The notes under the pieces: model-generated
Told to the model about the DNA's origin: nothing
What the model saw: only the letters and a program-made list of their open reading frames with translations
Database searches by the model: none
Program-made: the position numbers and the translations under genes
Shown here: piece by piece, positions 44,323 through 53,359 of the stretch
How positions within the stretch are numbered: the stretch's first letter is position 1
Layout: the number at the start of each line of letters is the position of its first letter
Source: Arthrobacter sp. Y81
GTDB taxonomy: Bacteria > Actinomycetota > Actinomycetes > Actinomycetales > Micrococcaceae
Length of the DNA stretch: 64,000 nt
NCBI RefSeq assembly: GCF_002929335.1
Contig: NZ_PJIL01000015.1
Location: 62,001-126,000 of the forward strand
Direction: 5' to 3'

Positions 44323-45368
44323 TCAGTCGTTGATCAGCTCAGCGGTCGTACTCACTGGCGCCACAGCGTCGCGGACCTTCTTGCCGCGGGCATAACCAAC
44401 GAGTCCCAAGGCCAGGATGCAGCCGAGTGTGCCGAGCGCGAAGGCCTCGAAGGTGAACTGAGAGACGCCCCAGGTTGCCTCGAAGTCGTCTCCAGGCCGA
44501 AGAGGACCTCGAGTGTTCCAGGGAAGATCGCCACCCACGAGCCGATCAGGATCCAGACGAAGCAAATGGCACCCAAAATACGGAAACCGGTGTCCGGGAC
44601 GGGAACCTTGAAGGGCCTATCGGCCAGGGGGTACTTGCTCCGCAGCCGGACTGCGGCCGGGATAGCAAGAAGGTAGCTGAGCAGGAACGTTGAGATGGCG
44701 ATGGTCAGGACCACCCCGAACAGTGCGCTGCTGGTCCCGCTGAGCTGCATGGCCCGCGAGCATGAACAGCGTGGCCATCACCCCGGAAAGCGTGTTGACG
44801 CGGATCGGCGTGCCCAGCTTGGGGTGGAAGCGGCCGAAGAAGCCTCCGAAGAAGGAGCCGTCGGCGGCTGCCATGGCTTGCATGCGGTCGCTGATGATCA
44901 TCCATGCTGCGCCTTGCGATACAAGGACGAAGCAGAAGATCTCCGCTGAAATGGCCAGCATGACCTCAGCGGCCGGGCCGAACACCGTGTAGACGGTGGC
45001 CACAGCGCCGAACAGGCCACCGATGCCCGTGATCAGGTCGAGCGGCACCACCAGCAGGATCGCCAGGATCGGCAGGAGGTAGCTCGCGGCGGCGATCATG
45101 GAGGAGCGGGCGATCGAGATGGGAACATCCTTGGCCGGGTTCTTCATCTCCCCCGCGGCACTGTTGCCGGACTCGAAGCCAAGAAACGAGAAAAGCAGCA
45201 GCGGGGTGACGCCAAGGAAGCCGGCCAGGGTGGGTGAGAAGAAACCGAGTTCGAGTCCGTTGAATCCGTGCTGCAGCCCATAGGCCATGGTGACGATAAT
45301 GAAGAAGGTCAGAAACGCGACCTTGAGGATGGCTCCGAGCGAGGGCAGCCATTTACCGTGTTTCAAAC
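44323..45368 (-). pseudogene. APC amino-acid permease: N-truncated with two frameshifts
   Basis: Three minus-strand frames read in order give one permease: LPSLGAILKVAFLTFFIIVT to MATLFMLAGHA (frame 1), LSGTSSALFGVVLTIAISTF to ATFPGTLEVLFGLE-like sequence (frame 2, from about 44745), then FEATWGVSQFTFEAFALGTL to AELIND stop (frame 3, from about 44500). FLGFESGNSAAGEMKNPAKD is the conserved glutamate/GABA-permease loop. The first ~180 residues are absent; the gene is cut at about 45368, where a response-regulator fragment on the other strand begins. Confidence 0.75.
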
Positions 45369-45371
45369 TGA

Positions 45372-46064
45372 CGATGGCCCTACATCGTGCTGCTTACGTC
45401 CCAGGGATCCAGGGACGACATGCTCGCGGGACTGCAGGCGGGCGCCGACGACTACGTCACCAAACCCCTGGATCCCTTCGTACTGTGCGCCAGACTGCTC
45501 GTGGCCCTTCGAGTGACCACGTTGCACGCCGATCTGGACCATTACCGGAGGGTATTGTCCGAACAGGCCCGCACCGATCCCCTAACAGGGCTGAACAACC
45601 GGCTGAAGCTCGCCGAGGATCTGGAACGGTTGCACGCGCGCAGCGAGCGGTACGAGCACGACTACTGCCTCGCGATGTGCGACGTGGACAACTTCAAGAG
45701 CTACAACGACATCTACGGCCACCAGGCCGGCGGCCTTGCCCTTCGGACAGTGGCTGCCGCGCTGGCGAACGAGGCACGGCAGAGCGACGGGGTGTACCGC
45801 TTCGGCGGCGAAGAATTCCTCCTCGTCCTACCGCACCAGACGCCGACCGGCGCCAGAACCCTTGTCCAGAGGGCATTGGCCGCCGTGCAGGCAATGGACA
45901 TTACGCACTCCGGCGATCCGTCCGGGTCGTTGACGCTCAGCGCCGGAATTTCTGCCTGCACCACGGGCCACCGGCTTAGCCCCGAGCAGATCCTGGGTGA
46001 GGCCGACAGCGCACTCTATGCGGCAAAGGCCGCCGGCCGGAACCGCGTCGAACTCGCACAGTAG
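45372..46064 (+). pseudogene. Headless response regulator with GGDEF diguanylate-cyclase domain
   Basis: The frame opens after a stop at 45371 as RWPYIVLLTSQGSRDDMLAG, LQAGADDYVTKPLDPF. This is the second half of a receiver domain (Thr/Ser and Lys switch residues present, phospho-Asp missing). A linker helix leads to a full GGDEF domain: DPLTGLNNRLKL, DVDNFKSYNDIYGHQAGG and active-site GGEEF (about residue 148). The cyclase domain itself is intact. A GTG at 45387 could start translation, but no ribosome site is visible, and the promoter is gone. Confidence 0.7.
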
Positions 46065-46282
46065 ATCGGCCCCTGGCCAGTCCTGGACGGTCGCTTCAGA
46101 GACAGGGGTGCTGGCCTGGACGTGCCGGAAGCCTGCCTTGGCGAGTCCAGCCCGTCTGTGTTTGGGGGTGGCGGGACGAATGGTTCAGAAGTTACAGGTG
46201 TGAAACACGCTGGAGATCGGATCGTTGCCGCACGTGGCTAGTGTCGGGGGCGACGACGCACCCCCGACGAAAGTGATAACGC

Positions 46283-47968
46283 ATGAGCGAGGACCTGACG
46301 AGTACCAGAACACTTGAGCCGACGACGACGGCGGGTAACGCCGACGCGATGAGCGCAACAACGGAGAGCCTGGAGGACTACACGCTCCGGTTCGCTCCGC
46401 GCTCGTACCGGAAATGGAGCGCCGGGGTTGTGGCAACGAGTGCCCTGGGTGGCATCGCATACCTGGCCGATTTCTCCATCGGCGCCAACATCGGCATCGC
46501 ATACGGCACCGCGAATGCCATCTTCGGCATCGTCGTGGCCGCCGTGATCATCTTCGCCACGGGTTTCCCGCTCGCCTATTACGCCGCCCGTTACAACATC
46601 GATCTTGACCTCATCACGCGCGGGTCCGGATTCGGCTACTACGGTTCGGTGGTCACGAACGTCATCTTCGCGACCTTCACATTCATCTTCTTCGCGCTCG
46701 AAGGCTCCATCATGGCCCAAGGCCTGGAATTGGGGCTCGGAGTCCCGCAGTGGCTTGGCTACGCGGTGTCCACGGTCATCATCATTCCGCTGGTGATCTA
46801 CGGGATGAAGACGCTGGCCACTTTGCAGGTCTGGACCACGCCCCTGTGGCTGCTGCTCATGGTGGTTCCCGTTGGCTACCTATTGTTGTCCCACCCGGAG
46901 AGCATCGACGCCTTCTTCGCCTATACCGGCGCTTCCGGTGAGGATGGCACAAGCCTCGCGTCGGTGATGCTGGCCGCCGGTGTTTGTCTTTCACTCATGG
47001 CCCAGATCGCCGAGCAGATCGACTACCTGCGCTTCATGCCGCCCAGGACCGCAGAAAATAAGGGCGCCTGGTGGCGTGCTGTGATCCTCGCCGGACCGGG
47101 CTGGGTCATCTTCGGCGCCATCAAGCAGATCGTTGGCATGTTCATTGCCGTCTACCTCATTGCCACCCTCGATCCCGCAGCATCCATCCACGCCAACGAG
47201 CCCGTCCACCAGTTCCTTGGCGTGTACCAGGAGATGATGCCCGCGTGGCTGGCGATGTCCCTCGCCGTGGTGCTCGTGGTCATTTCACAGATCAAAATCA
47301 ACGTCACCAACGCCTACTCAGGCTCGCTCGCCTGGACCAACAGCTTCACCCGTATCACCAAGACTTACCCGGGCCGCATGGTGTTCGTGGTGGTAAACCT
47401 GGTCATCGCGCTGATACTCATGGAGTCGAACATGTTCGAATTCCTGAATACGATCCTTGGCTTCTACGCGAACTGCGCCATGGCCTGGGTGGTGACAGTG
47501 GCTTCGGACATCGCCATCAACAAGTACCTGCTCAAGATCTCGCCGAAGGTCCCAGAATTCCGCCGCGGCATGCTCCACGCAGTGAATCCAGTTGGCTTCG
47601 TGTCCATGTTGGTCTCGGCCGGAGTTTCCATCGCCGTGTTCTTCGGGGCGTTCGGCGCCGGGGTCCAGCCGTACTCGCCGATTTTCGCCGTGGCGTTGGC
47701 GCTCATACTCCCGCCAGTCCTCGCGCTGGCGACGCAGGGCCGCTACTACCTTCGGCGCACCGACGACGGCATTGACCTGCCAATGTTCGACGCCGACGGC
47801 AACCCGAGCGATGCAAAGCTGCTCTGCCACGTCACGGGACTTGAGTTCGAACGCCCGGACATGCTCCGCTCAGGTCAGGACGCGCCCGACGGCGAACCCC
47901 AGTTCATCTCCTCCCTCGCCTTGTCCACGGACAAGTCGGGCGAGTTCGTGCTGCCTGCCCGGAAGTAG
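46283..47968 (+). CDS. NCS1-family purine/cytosine permease
   Basis: 561 aa; ATG 46283 with GAAAG 9 nt upstream. Twelve helices start at about residue 48. RSYRKWSAGVVATSALGGIA, YLADFSIGANIGIAYGTANA and NVTNAYSGSLAWTNSFTRIT are NCS1 features. The C-terminal ~75 residues form a cytosolic tail (LRRTDDGIDLPMFDADGNPS) found in the long actinobacterial members. It imports nucleobases or related ring compounds such as hydantoins or allantoin with cation. There is no linked purine-catabolism gene. Confidence 0.85.
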   Translation: MSEDLTSTRTLEPTTTAGNADAMSATTESLEDYTLRFAPRSYRKWSAGVVATSALGGIAYLADFSIGANIGIAYGTANAIFGIVVAAVIIFATGFPLAYYAARYNIDLDLITRGSGFGYYGSVVTNVIFATFTFIFFALEGSIMAQGLELGLGVPQWLGYAVSTVIIIPLVIYGMKTLATLQVWTTPLWLLLMVVPVGYLLLSHPESIDAFFAYTGASGEDGTSLASVMLAAGVCLSLMAQIAEQIDYLRFMPPRTAENKGAWWRAVILAGPGWVIFGAIKQIVGMFIAVYLIATLDPAASIHANEPVHQFLGVYQEMMPAWLAMSLAVVLVVISQIKINVTNAYSGSLAWTNSFTRITKTYPGRMVFVVVNLVIALILMESNMFEFLNTILGFYANCAMAWVVTVASDIAINKYLLKISPKVPEFRRGMLHAVNPVGFVSMLVSAGVSIAVFFGAFGAGVQPYSPIFAVALALILPPVLALATQGRYYLRRTDDGIDLPMFDADGNPSDAKLLCHVTGLEFERPDMLRSGQDAPDGEPQFISSLALSTDKSGEFVLPARK

Positions 47969-48164
47969 GCCGGTTACCGGCCCAGCTCGCCCACTTGGCC
48001 CTGCGCGCCTCGCCGGCCCCCCGGGAGCCCGAGAAGTTCACGGCTGAATTCGTCACGTAGACGACTGTGTACGGTGGCCGGCCGCCTGGCTGGGCCGGCA
48101 TCCGTGAGCTCCACTGGCGCTTCGCTCGCGGCACACATTCACTAGCTTCGCTCGCGCAGGTCAC

Positions 48165-48843
48165 CTACAGCGGAACCGCCGACTCCCTCCGCACAAGTGA
48201 TGTTGCTCCACTGGGAGGTTCAGGCAGCGGATGGCCTTCGGCGAGATGAAGTGCGATGCCCGCCATGTACAGACGCAGCCGTTCCATATCGACCGCCACG
48301 CTTGAGAGGGAAGGCATGAAGCGTGCCGCGAGGGGAGAGTTGTCATGGCCAACGACTGAGAGGTCCTCGGGGACCCTGATTCCGGTCCGGACCGCGCCGG
48401 CAATGACGTCTGCGGCGGTCTCGTCGTTGTAGGCGATCACAGCGGTGACTCCTGCCTGCTTCCACGCGGCCGTCGCGGCATGTCCGGAGCCATCTTGGTA
48501 TTGGACCTCCCGGACGATCGGCCGGGGGACACCCGCTTCGACGCAAACTTCGTTAACCAGTTGGAGCCTGGCTTTGATGAATTCCGCGAGCCCGGGATCG
48601 GCCGGATGAACGTAACCCAGCCGCTGGCTGCCCAGGCCCAAAAGATACTCGGCCTGAAGCCGGGGCCCGGAGGCGAAGTCAGCCGACACCTGGGCCGCAG
48701 TTTCGTCCGGTGAAGGGGTGATGTTTCGGATGCCAAGTGACTTCATGTCGGCAACGTCTTCGGGCCTCCGCCGCCTGCCTGGCCCGGCGCGGATTTCTTA
48801 ACCGGCCAGCGACATCTGCAATGGCCACCGGGCTCGACCGCAT
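48165..48843 (-). pseudogene. LacI-family regulator with internal deletion and stop
   Basis: ATG 48843 with AGGAAG upstream begins MRSSPVAIADVAG, the normal LacI start, then TAA. In the same frame after the stop the effector domain resumes near residue 70-80 of a normal protein: DVADMKSLGIRNITPSPDET, EYLLGLGSQRLGYVHPADPG, AVIAYNDETAADVIAGA and VVGHDNSPLAARFMPSLSSV. The recognition helix, hinge and part of the core are lost. No functional repressor can be made. Confidence 0.75.
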
Positions 48844-48859
48844 CGCTTCCTGGCTTCAC

Positions 48860-48990
48860 TCCGTGGAGCCCGGACCGTCGGCCGATCTCGGTGATGGTCA
48901 ACGCCGCAGCACCCGGGCCTAAGGCCTCTACGATGCGGACGGCGCGGGAGAGCACTGACTCTCCCCTTAGGTGCGGGGCATGTCCTATAG
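48860..48990 (-). pseudogene. N-terminal remnant of an IclR-family regulator
   Basis: The minus strand reads GESVLSRAVRIVEALGPGAA and LTITEIGRRSGLH, the first two helices of the IclR winged helix. After about 48860 the frame carries unrelated sequence and the LacI start. About 40 residues remain; no start codon with a site is visible. Confidence 0.6.
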
Positions 48991-49170
48991 CTTCCGTTAT
49001 TGGGAAGACGTGTCGAGCCCCGATGGGATGGCCGCATATCCGACGAACTATCCGCTGAACAGATACTTGCTATCAAGAACTTCGCCTTCCTCAAATACAT
49101 GCGGTGCGTCACAGTTGTCTCAAGACCTGCAGCAACGAGTAGCGCAGCCAGTATCCAGAAGGAATTCAAC

Positions 49171-50190
49171 GTGGAAACTCCCCTCTCCCATCTTGCCCAC
49201 CTCGAGATCACCACCCCGGACGTCGAAGCGTCCGCACGGTTCTACGAGGAAAAGTTCGGCATGCGCATTATCGACCGGGTGGACGGCAACGTCTACCTGC
49301 GCTGCTGGGGCGACTACTACCGCTACAGCCTGGTCATCACCGAAGGCCCCGAAGCATCCCTTGGCCGGATGGCCTGGCGCACCAACTCCCAGGCGGCCCT
49401 CGAATCCGCTGCCGCCCGGGTTGAGGCAACGGGCGTCCAGGGCACCTGGACCGCCGGCGGCCACGGCTACGGAAAGTCCTACGAATTCACCGGCCCCTAC
49501 GGCCACCCCATGCGCCTCTTCTTCGACGTGGAGAAGTTCCTGGCCGAACCCGAATTCGCGTCCACCTACCCCGACCGCCCGGAGCGCCGCAGCAGCCACG
49601 CCGCCGCACCCCGCTTCCTGGACCACGTCACCGTGGCATCCTCCGATGTCCGCGGCTTCGCCAAGTGGTACAACGAGGCCCTGAGCTTCCGCGTCATGGC
49701 CTTCGTGGACCTGGACGAGGCACCCATCACCGTCTTCTCGGTGCTGACCACCAACGAAAAGTCCCACGACCTGGGCGTGGTCCTGGACACCTCCAGCCGC
49801 GCCGGCCGGGTCAACCACATCGCCTTCTGGGTGGACGCCACCGAGGACCTGCTCCGCACCGCGGACGTCATGATGGAAAACGGCACCCCGATGGAATACG
49901 GTCCCTCCATCCACGGCGTGGGCGAGCAGAACTTCCTCTACTTCCGCGACCCCTCGGGCCTGCGCGTCGAGCTCAACTCCGGTGGCTACCGCAACTACGT
50001 CCCGGACTGGGATGCCAACACCTGGAAGCCGTCGCTGGGCTCCAACAACTTCTACAAGAATGGCTCCATGCCGCACTCCATGACCCAATCGTTCCCTCCG
50101 GCCGAGGGCTTCACCGCCACCGAAGAAGGAGCATCACCGGAAATGAAGGAAGCCCTCCTGAACCCCTACGCCAAGCAGGGTCGGGGCTAA
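49171..50190 (+). CDS. Extradiol ring-cleavage dioxygenase (catechol 2,3-dioxygenase type I)
   Basis: 339 aa from GTG 49171 (GAAGGAATTCAAC upstream); the open frame to 49000 has no homology. Two VOC modules: residues 1-125 (LSHLAHLEITTPDVEASARF) and 148-290. Predicted Fe(II) ligands are His in LDHVTVASSD (about 152), His in RVNHIAFWVD (about 212) and Glu in SGLRVELNSGG (about 265). It opens the ring of a catechol next to the diol. It is the first gene of a seven-gene operon; the next gene starts 6 nt later. Confidence 0.88.
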   Translation: METPLSHLAHLEITTPDVEASARFYEEKFGMRIIDRVDGNVYLRCWGDYYRYSLVITEGPEASLGRMAWRTNSQAALESAAARVEATGVQGTWTAGGHGYGKSYEFTGPYGHPMRLFFDVEKFLAEPEFASTYPDRPERRSSHAAAPRFLDHVTVASSDVRGFAKWYNEALSFRVMAFVDLDEAPITVFSVLTTNEKSHDLGVVLDTSSRAGRVNHIAFWVDATEDLLRTADVMMENGTPMEYGPSIHGVGEQNFLYFRDPSGLRVELNSGGYRNYVPDWDANTWKPSLGSNNFYKNGSMPHSMTQSFPPAEGFTATEEGASPEMKEALLNPYAKQGRG

Positions 50191-50196
50191 GGCGCC

Positions 50197-51141
50197 ATGC
50201 CAGAGGCTACGTATTCCCTCATCCGTTTCCAGGAGCCGGGCGCCGGCAAGGCCCGCGCTGGACTGCTTGTCGGCCAGCGGGTCCTGCCGCTGGACGGGGA
50301 CATCAACTCCCTGATCGAGCACTGGGACACCACCGAGCGCCAGCTCGACACCCTCGCCGCATCCGCCGGTGAAGACACCGGCCTGGCGCTGGCCGACGTC
50401 GAGGTCCTCGCCCCGGTGGAGCCGGTGCAGGTCCTCCAGACGGGCGCTAACTACCGCAAGCACGTGATCGACCTCGCCGCAGCCCACCGCGAACCGGGCC
50501 AGGACGAGGAGGAAGTACGCGCCAAAACCGCCGCGATGATGGACAACCGGGCGGGCCAGGGCACACCGTACTTCTTCATCGGGCTCCCGACGGCGATCGC
50601 GTCCGCCACGGAAGACCTCACCCTGCCGGCCTACTCCACGTCCCACGACTGGGAACTGGAACTGGCGGCTGTCATCGGCAGGACGGCGTTCCGGGTCGCC
50701 CCCGAGGAAGCACTGGAGTACGTGTTCGGCTACACCATGGTCAACGACATCACCACCCGTGAGTACGTCTTCCGCAAGGACATGCCTGCCATTGGTTCGG
50801 ACTGGTACCGCGCCAAGAACGCCCCGGGCTTCCTGCCCACCGGTCCGCTGCTGGTGCCCGCCATGTTCTTCGGCGACCCGCAGAACGTCCAGGTGACGCT
50901 GAAGCTCAACGGCAAGGCCATGCAGGACGAATCCACGCAGGACATGATCTTCGGCGTGGCCAAGCTGGTTAGCGAAGCGTCCCAGATCATGCCGCTGCGC
51001 CCGGGTGATCTGGTCCTGACCGGAAGCCCCGCCGGCAACGGCCAGCACTGGGGCCGGCTGCTGCAGGACGGCGACGTCATGGAAGGGACCATCACCGGCC
51101 TGGGCACCCAGCTGATCCGCTGCAAGGACGAGGTCCAGTGA
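50197..51141 (+). CDS. FAH-family hydrolase/isomerase of the ring-cleavage pathway
   Basis: 314 aa; ATG 50197 with CTAAGGCGCC upstream. Metal site: DWELELAAVIGRTAF (about 148-162) and MVNDITTREYVFR (about 180-192); the loop LRPGDLVLTGSPAGNG follows near 268. An N-terminal TGANYRKHVIDLA lies at about 83-95. It is longer than the 245-aa relative at 2895, with a full N-terminal domain. It is the probable step after ring cleavage: hydrolysis, decarboxylation or hydration of the oxo-dienoate. Confidence 0.88.
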   Translation: MPEATYSLIRFQEPGAGKARAGLLVGQRVLPLDGDINSLIEHWDTTERQLDTLAASAGEDTGLALADVEVLAPVEPVQVLQTGANYRKHVIDLAAAHREPGQDEEEVRAKTAAMMDNRAGQGTPYFFIGLPTAIASATEDLTLPAYSTSHDWELELAAVIGRTAFRVAPEEALEYVFGYTMVNDITTREYVFRKDMPAIGSDWYRAKNAPGFLPTGPLLVPAMFFGDPQNVQVTLKLNGKAMQDESTQDMIFGVAKLVSEASQIMPLRPGDLVLTGSPAGNGQHWGRLLQDGDVMEGTITGLGTQLIRCKDEVQ

Positions 51142-52175
51142 CTTCGCAGGACACAGCACCCATCACCGGCACCGGGGAATCAATGGATTCCCCGGTGATC
51201 CGGCGTGCGGACCCGCTCGGCAGCATCCGCTCCATGGCCGCAGCCCACAACAACTGGGGCCGCTGGGGGAACGATGACGTCCTGGGAACCCTGAACTTCA
51301 TTGACGCCGCGAAGCGCATCGAAGCCGCGGCCCTGGTAAAGACGGGTGAGGCGTTCTCGCTGTCCCAGCCGTTCGACACCAACGGCCCGCAGAAGGGCTG
51401 GCGCCGCCGCACCAACCCCGTCCACACCATGACCGACACCGGAGTGGACGCCGAACGCGGCAACCAAGGATTCCCGCACGGCTTCGGCGGCGCAGACGAC
51501 GTGATCGCGATGCCGCTGCAGTGCTCCACCCAGTGGGACGGCCTGGGCCACATCTTCGACCAAGGCAAGGCCTGGAACGGCCGTGCGGCAGGAGACGTGG
51601 TCACCTCCGAAGGCGACCTGGTCACCGGCATCGAAACCGCCGCGGCCAAGATCGTCACCCGCGGCGTGCTGCTCGACGTCGGCCGAGCGCTCGGCCCGGA
51701 ACTCGGCAGGAACGACGGCGAACTGCCGGACGGCTTCGCCATCACCCCCGAACACCTCGAGCGGACCATTGAACGGCAAGGGCCCAGCTCCAAGGTGCGA
51801 CGCGGCGACATCGTGGTGATCCGCACCGGCCAGCACACCCGGGTCCGCCGCGACGGCTGGGGCGACTACGCCGGAGGATCCGCCCCGGGCCTGTCCTTCA
51901 GCACCGCGCCGTGGCTGCACAACAGCGAAATCGCCGGGATCGCCACCGACACCTGGGGCTTCGAAGTCCGTCCCAATGAATTCGACGGCGCCTTCCAGCC
52001 CCTCCACCAGATCGCCATCCCCAACCTGGGGCTGTTCCTGGGCGAAATGTGGAACCCGGACGGCCTCGCGGAAGCCTGCGCAGCCGACGGCAGGTACGAC
52101 TTCCTGCTCACCGCGGCACCGCTTCCCATCACCGGCGCCGTCGGATCGCCCGTCAACCCGATCGCCGTTCGGTAG
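51138..52175 (+). CDS. Cyclase-family hydrolase (PF04199 type)
   Basis: 345 aa with a GTG start overlapping the upstream stop by 4 nt (GTGA), so translation is coupled. The metal motif appears as LQCSTQWDGLGHIFDQGKAW (about 115-135), where STQWDxLxH replaces HxGTHxDxxxH. Later blocks IVTRGVLLDVGRAL and GDIVVIRTGQHTR are conserved with the protein at 292, as is the GSPVNP terminus. It hydrolyses an amide, lactone or ester in the pathway. It is a paralogue of the left-hand cluster's first gene. Confidence 0.88.
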   Translation: MTSQDTAPITGTGESMDSPVIRRADPLGSIRSMAAAHNNWGRWGNDDVLGTLNFIDAAKRIEAAALVKTGEAFSLSQPFDTNGPQKGWRRRTNPVHTMTDTGVDAERGNQGFPHGFGGADDVIAMPLQCSTQWDGLGHIFDQGKAWNGRAAGDVVTSEGDLVTGIETAAAKIVTRGVLLDVGRALGPELGRNDGELPDGFAITPEHLERTIERQGPSSKVRRGDIVVIRTGQHTRVRRDGWGDYAGGSAPGLSFSTAPWLHNSEIAGIATDTWGFEVRPNEFDGAFQPLHQIAIPNLGLFLGEMWNPDGLAEACAADGRYDFLLTAAPLPITGAVGSPVNPIAVR

Positions 52176-52234
52176 CTTTCAGTCCAACAGCAACAAGAAT
52201 CAGCAGTAACGCCGTCAATACAAAGGAGTCAGCG

Positions 52235-53359
52235 ATGGCAGCAGTACAGAACGTCGGAATCGTCGGGGCGGGAGCCGCGGGACTGACCGCAGCCATCCTC
52301 CTGTCGGACGCCGGAATCCACGTGGAAGTCTTGGAAAAGGCGGAAACCCCGCAGACCATCGGCTCCGGAATCACCCTTCAGGGGAACGCCCTGCGGATCT
52401 TCCGCCAGCTCGGCGTCTGGGAGCAGATCGAGGCAAAGGGCTACCCGTTCAGCACCCTCGGCCTCCGCGCCCCCGACCCTGCCGGCACCGTCATCGCCGT
52501 GCTGGAGGACATCCGGACCGGCGGTGATGACCTGCCCGCCACCCTGGGCATGTACCGCCCGGACCTCACGGCCATCCTTCGCGATCGGGCCGAGCAGGCC
52601 GGTGCCCGGATCAGCTACGGCAAGACGGTCACCGATATAGAGGACGACGGCGAATCCGTCACCGTCAGCACCACCGACGGCGCCACCGCACGCTATGACC
52701 TCCTGATCGGCGCCGACGGCCTGCACTCCGCGGTCCGCAAGGCCATCGGCATCGACGTCGAACCCCAGGCCACCGGCATGGGCATCTGGCGTGCGTTTGT
52801 GGAGCGGCCCGAGGACGTGGTCCGCACGGACCTTACCTACGGCGGCCCGTGTTTCATCGCCGGCTACTGCCCCACCGGCCCGGACACCATCTACGCCTAC
52901 CTCGTCGAAAAGGCCCAGGAACGCAACCACGAGGACGGCCCCCGCATCATGGCCGAACTCGCCGCCGCCTACGGAGGCCCCTGGAACGAGATCCGCGCCA
53001 ACCTGGACCACAGTGCCCGCATCAACTACACCCGCTTCACCACCCACCTTGTGGACGGGCCCTGGAACCGCGGCCGCACTGTCATCATTGGGGATGCCGC
53101 CCACAGCTGCCCGCCCACGATTGCCCAGGGTGCCGCCATGGCCCTTGAAGACGCGTCCGTGCTCGCCGAACTGCTCATCAGCGCCGACGACATAACGGAG
53201 ACACTCTGGAAGGAATTCACCGACCGGCGCCTGAGCCGTGCAAAGGCAGTAGTCAACGCCTCCGTCCAGCTGGGCCAATGGATGCTCGACAGCGTCCGCG
53301 ACGCCGACGTGCCCGGCCTCATGCACTCGGTCTCCAGCATGGTCAAGGAACCCGCATGA
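52235..53359 (+). CDS. FAD-dependent aromatic hydroxylase (salicylate-hydroxylase-like)
   Basis: 374 aa from ATG 52235 with AAAGGAGTCAGCG upstream. Class A flavoprotein motifs: GIVGAGAAGLTAAILLSDAG (GxGxxG, residues 8-27), DLLIGADGLHSAVRKAIG (DG motif, about 150) and VIIGDAAHSCPPTIAQGAAM (GD motif, about 285). Such enzymes use NAD(P)H and O2 to hydroxylate or oxidatively decarboxylate aromatic acids. It probably produces the catechol cleaved by the first gene. Confidence 0.9.
   Translation: MAAVQNVGIVGAGAAGLTAAILLSDAGIHVEVLEKAETPQTIGSGITLQGNALRIFRQLGVWEQIEAKGYPFSTLGLRAPDPAGTVIAVLEDIRTGGDDLPATLGMYRPDLTAILRDRAEQAGARISYGKTVTDIEDDGESVTVSTTDGATARYDLLIGADGLHSAVRKAIGIDVEPQATGMGIWRAFVERPEDVVRTDLTYGGPCFIAGYCPTGPDTIYAYLVEKAQERNHEDGPRIMAELAAAYGGPWNEIRANLDHSARINYTRFTTHLVDGPWNRGRTVIIGDAAHSCPPTIAQGAAMALEDASVLAELLISADDITETLWKEFTDRRLSRAKAVVNASVQLGQWMLDSVRDADVPGLMHSVSSMVKEPA

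Noticed and set aside
52229..53326. 365-codon open frame antisense to the FAD hydroxylase
   Set aside because: It is Gly/Ala/Val/Asp-rich as expected of a GC-skewed shadow, with no motif.
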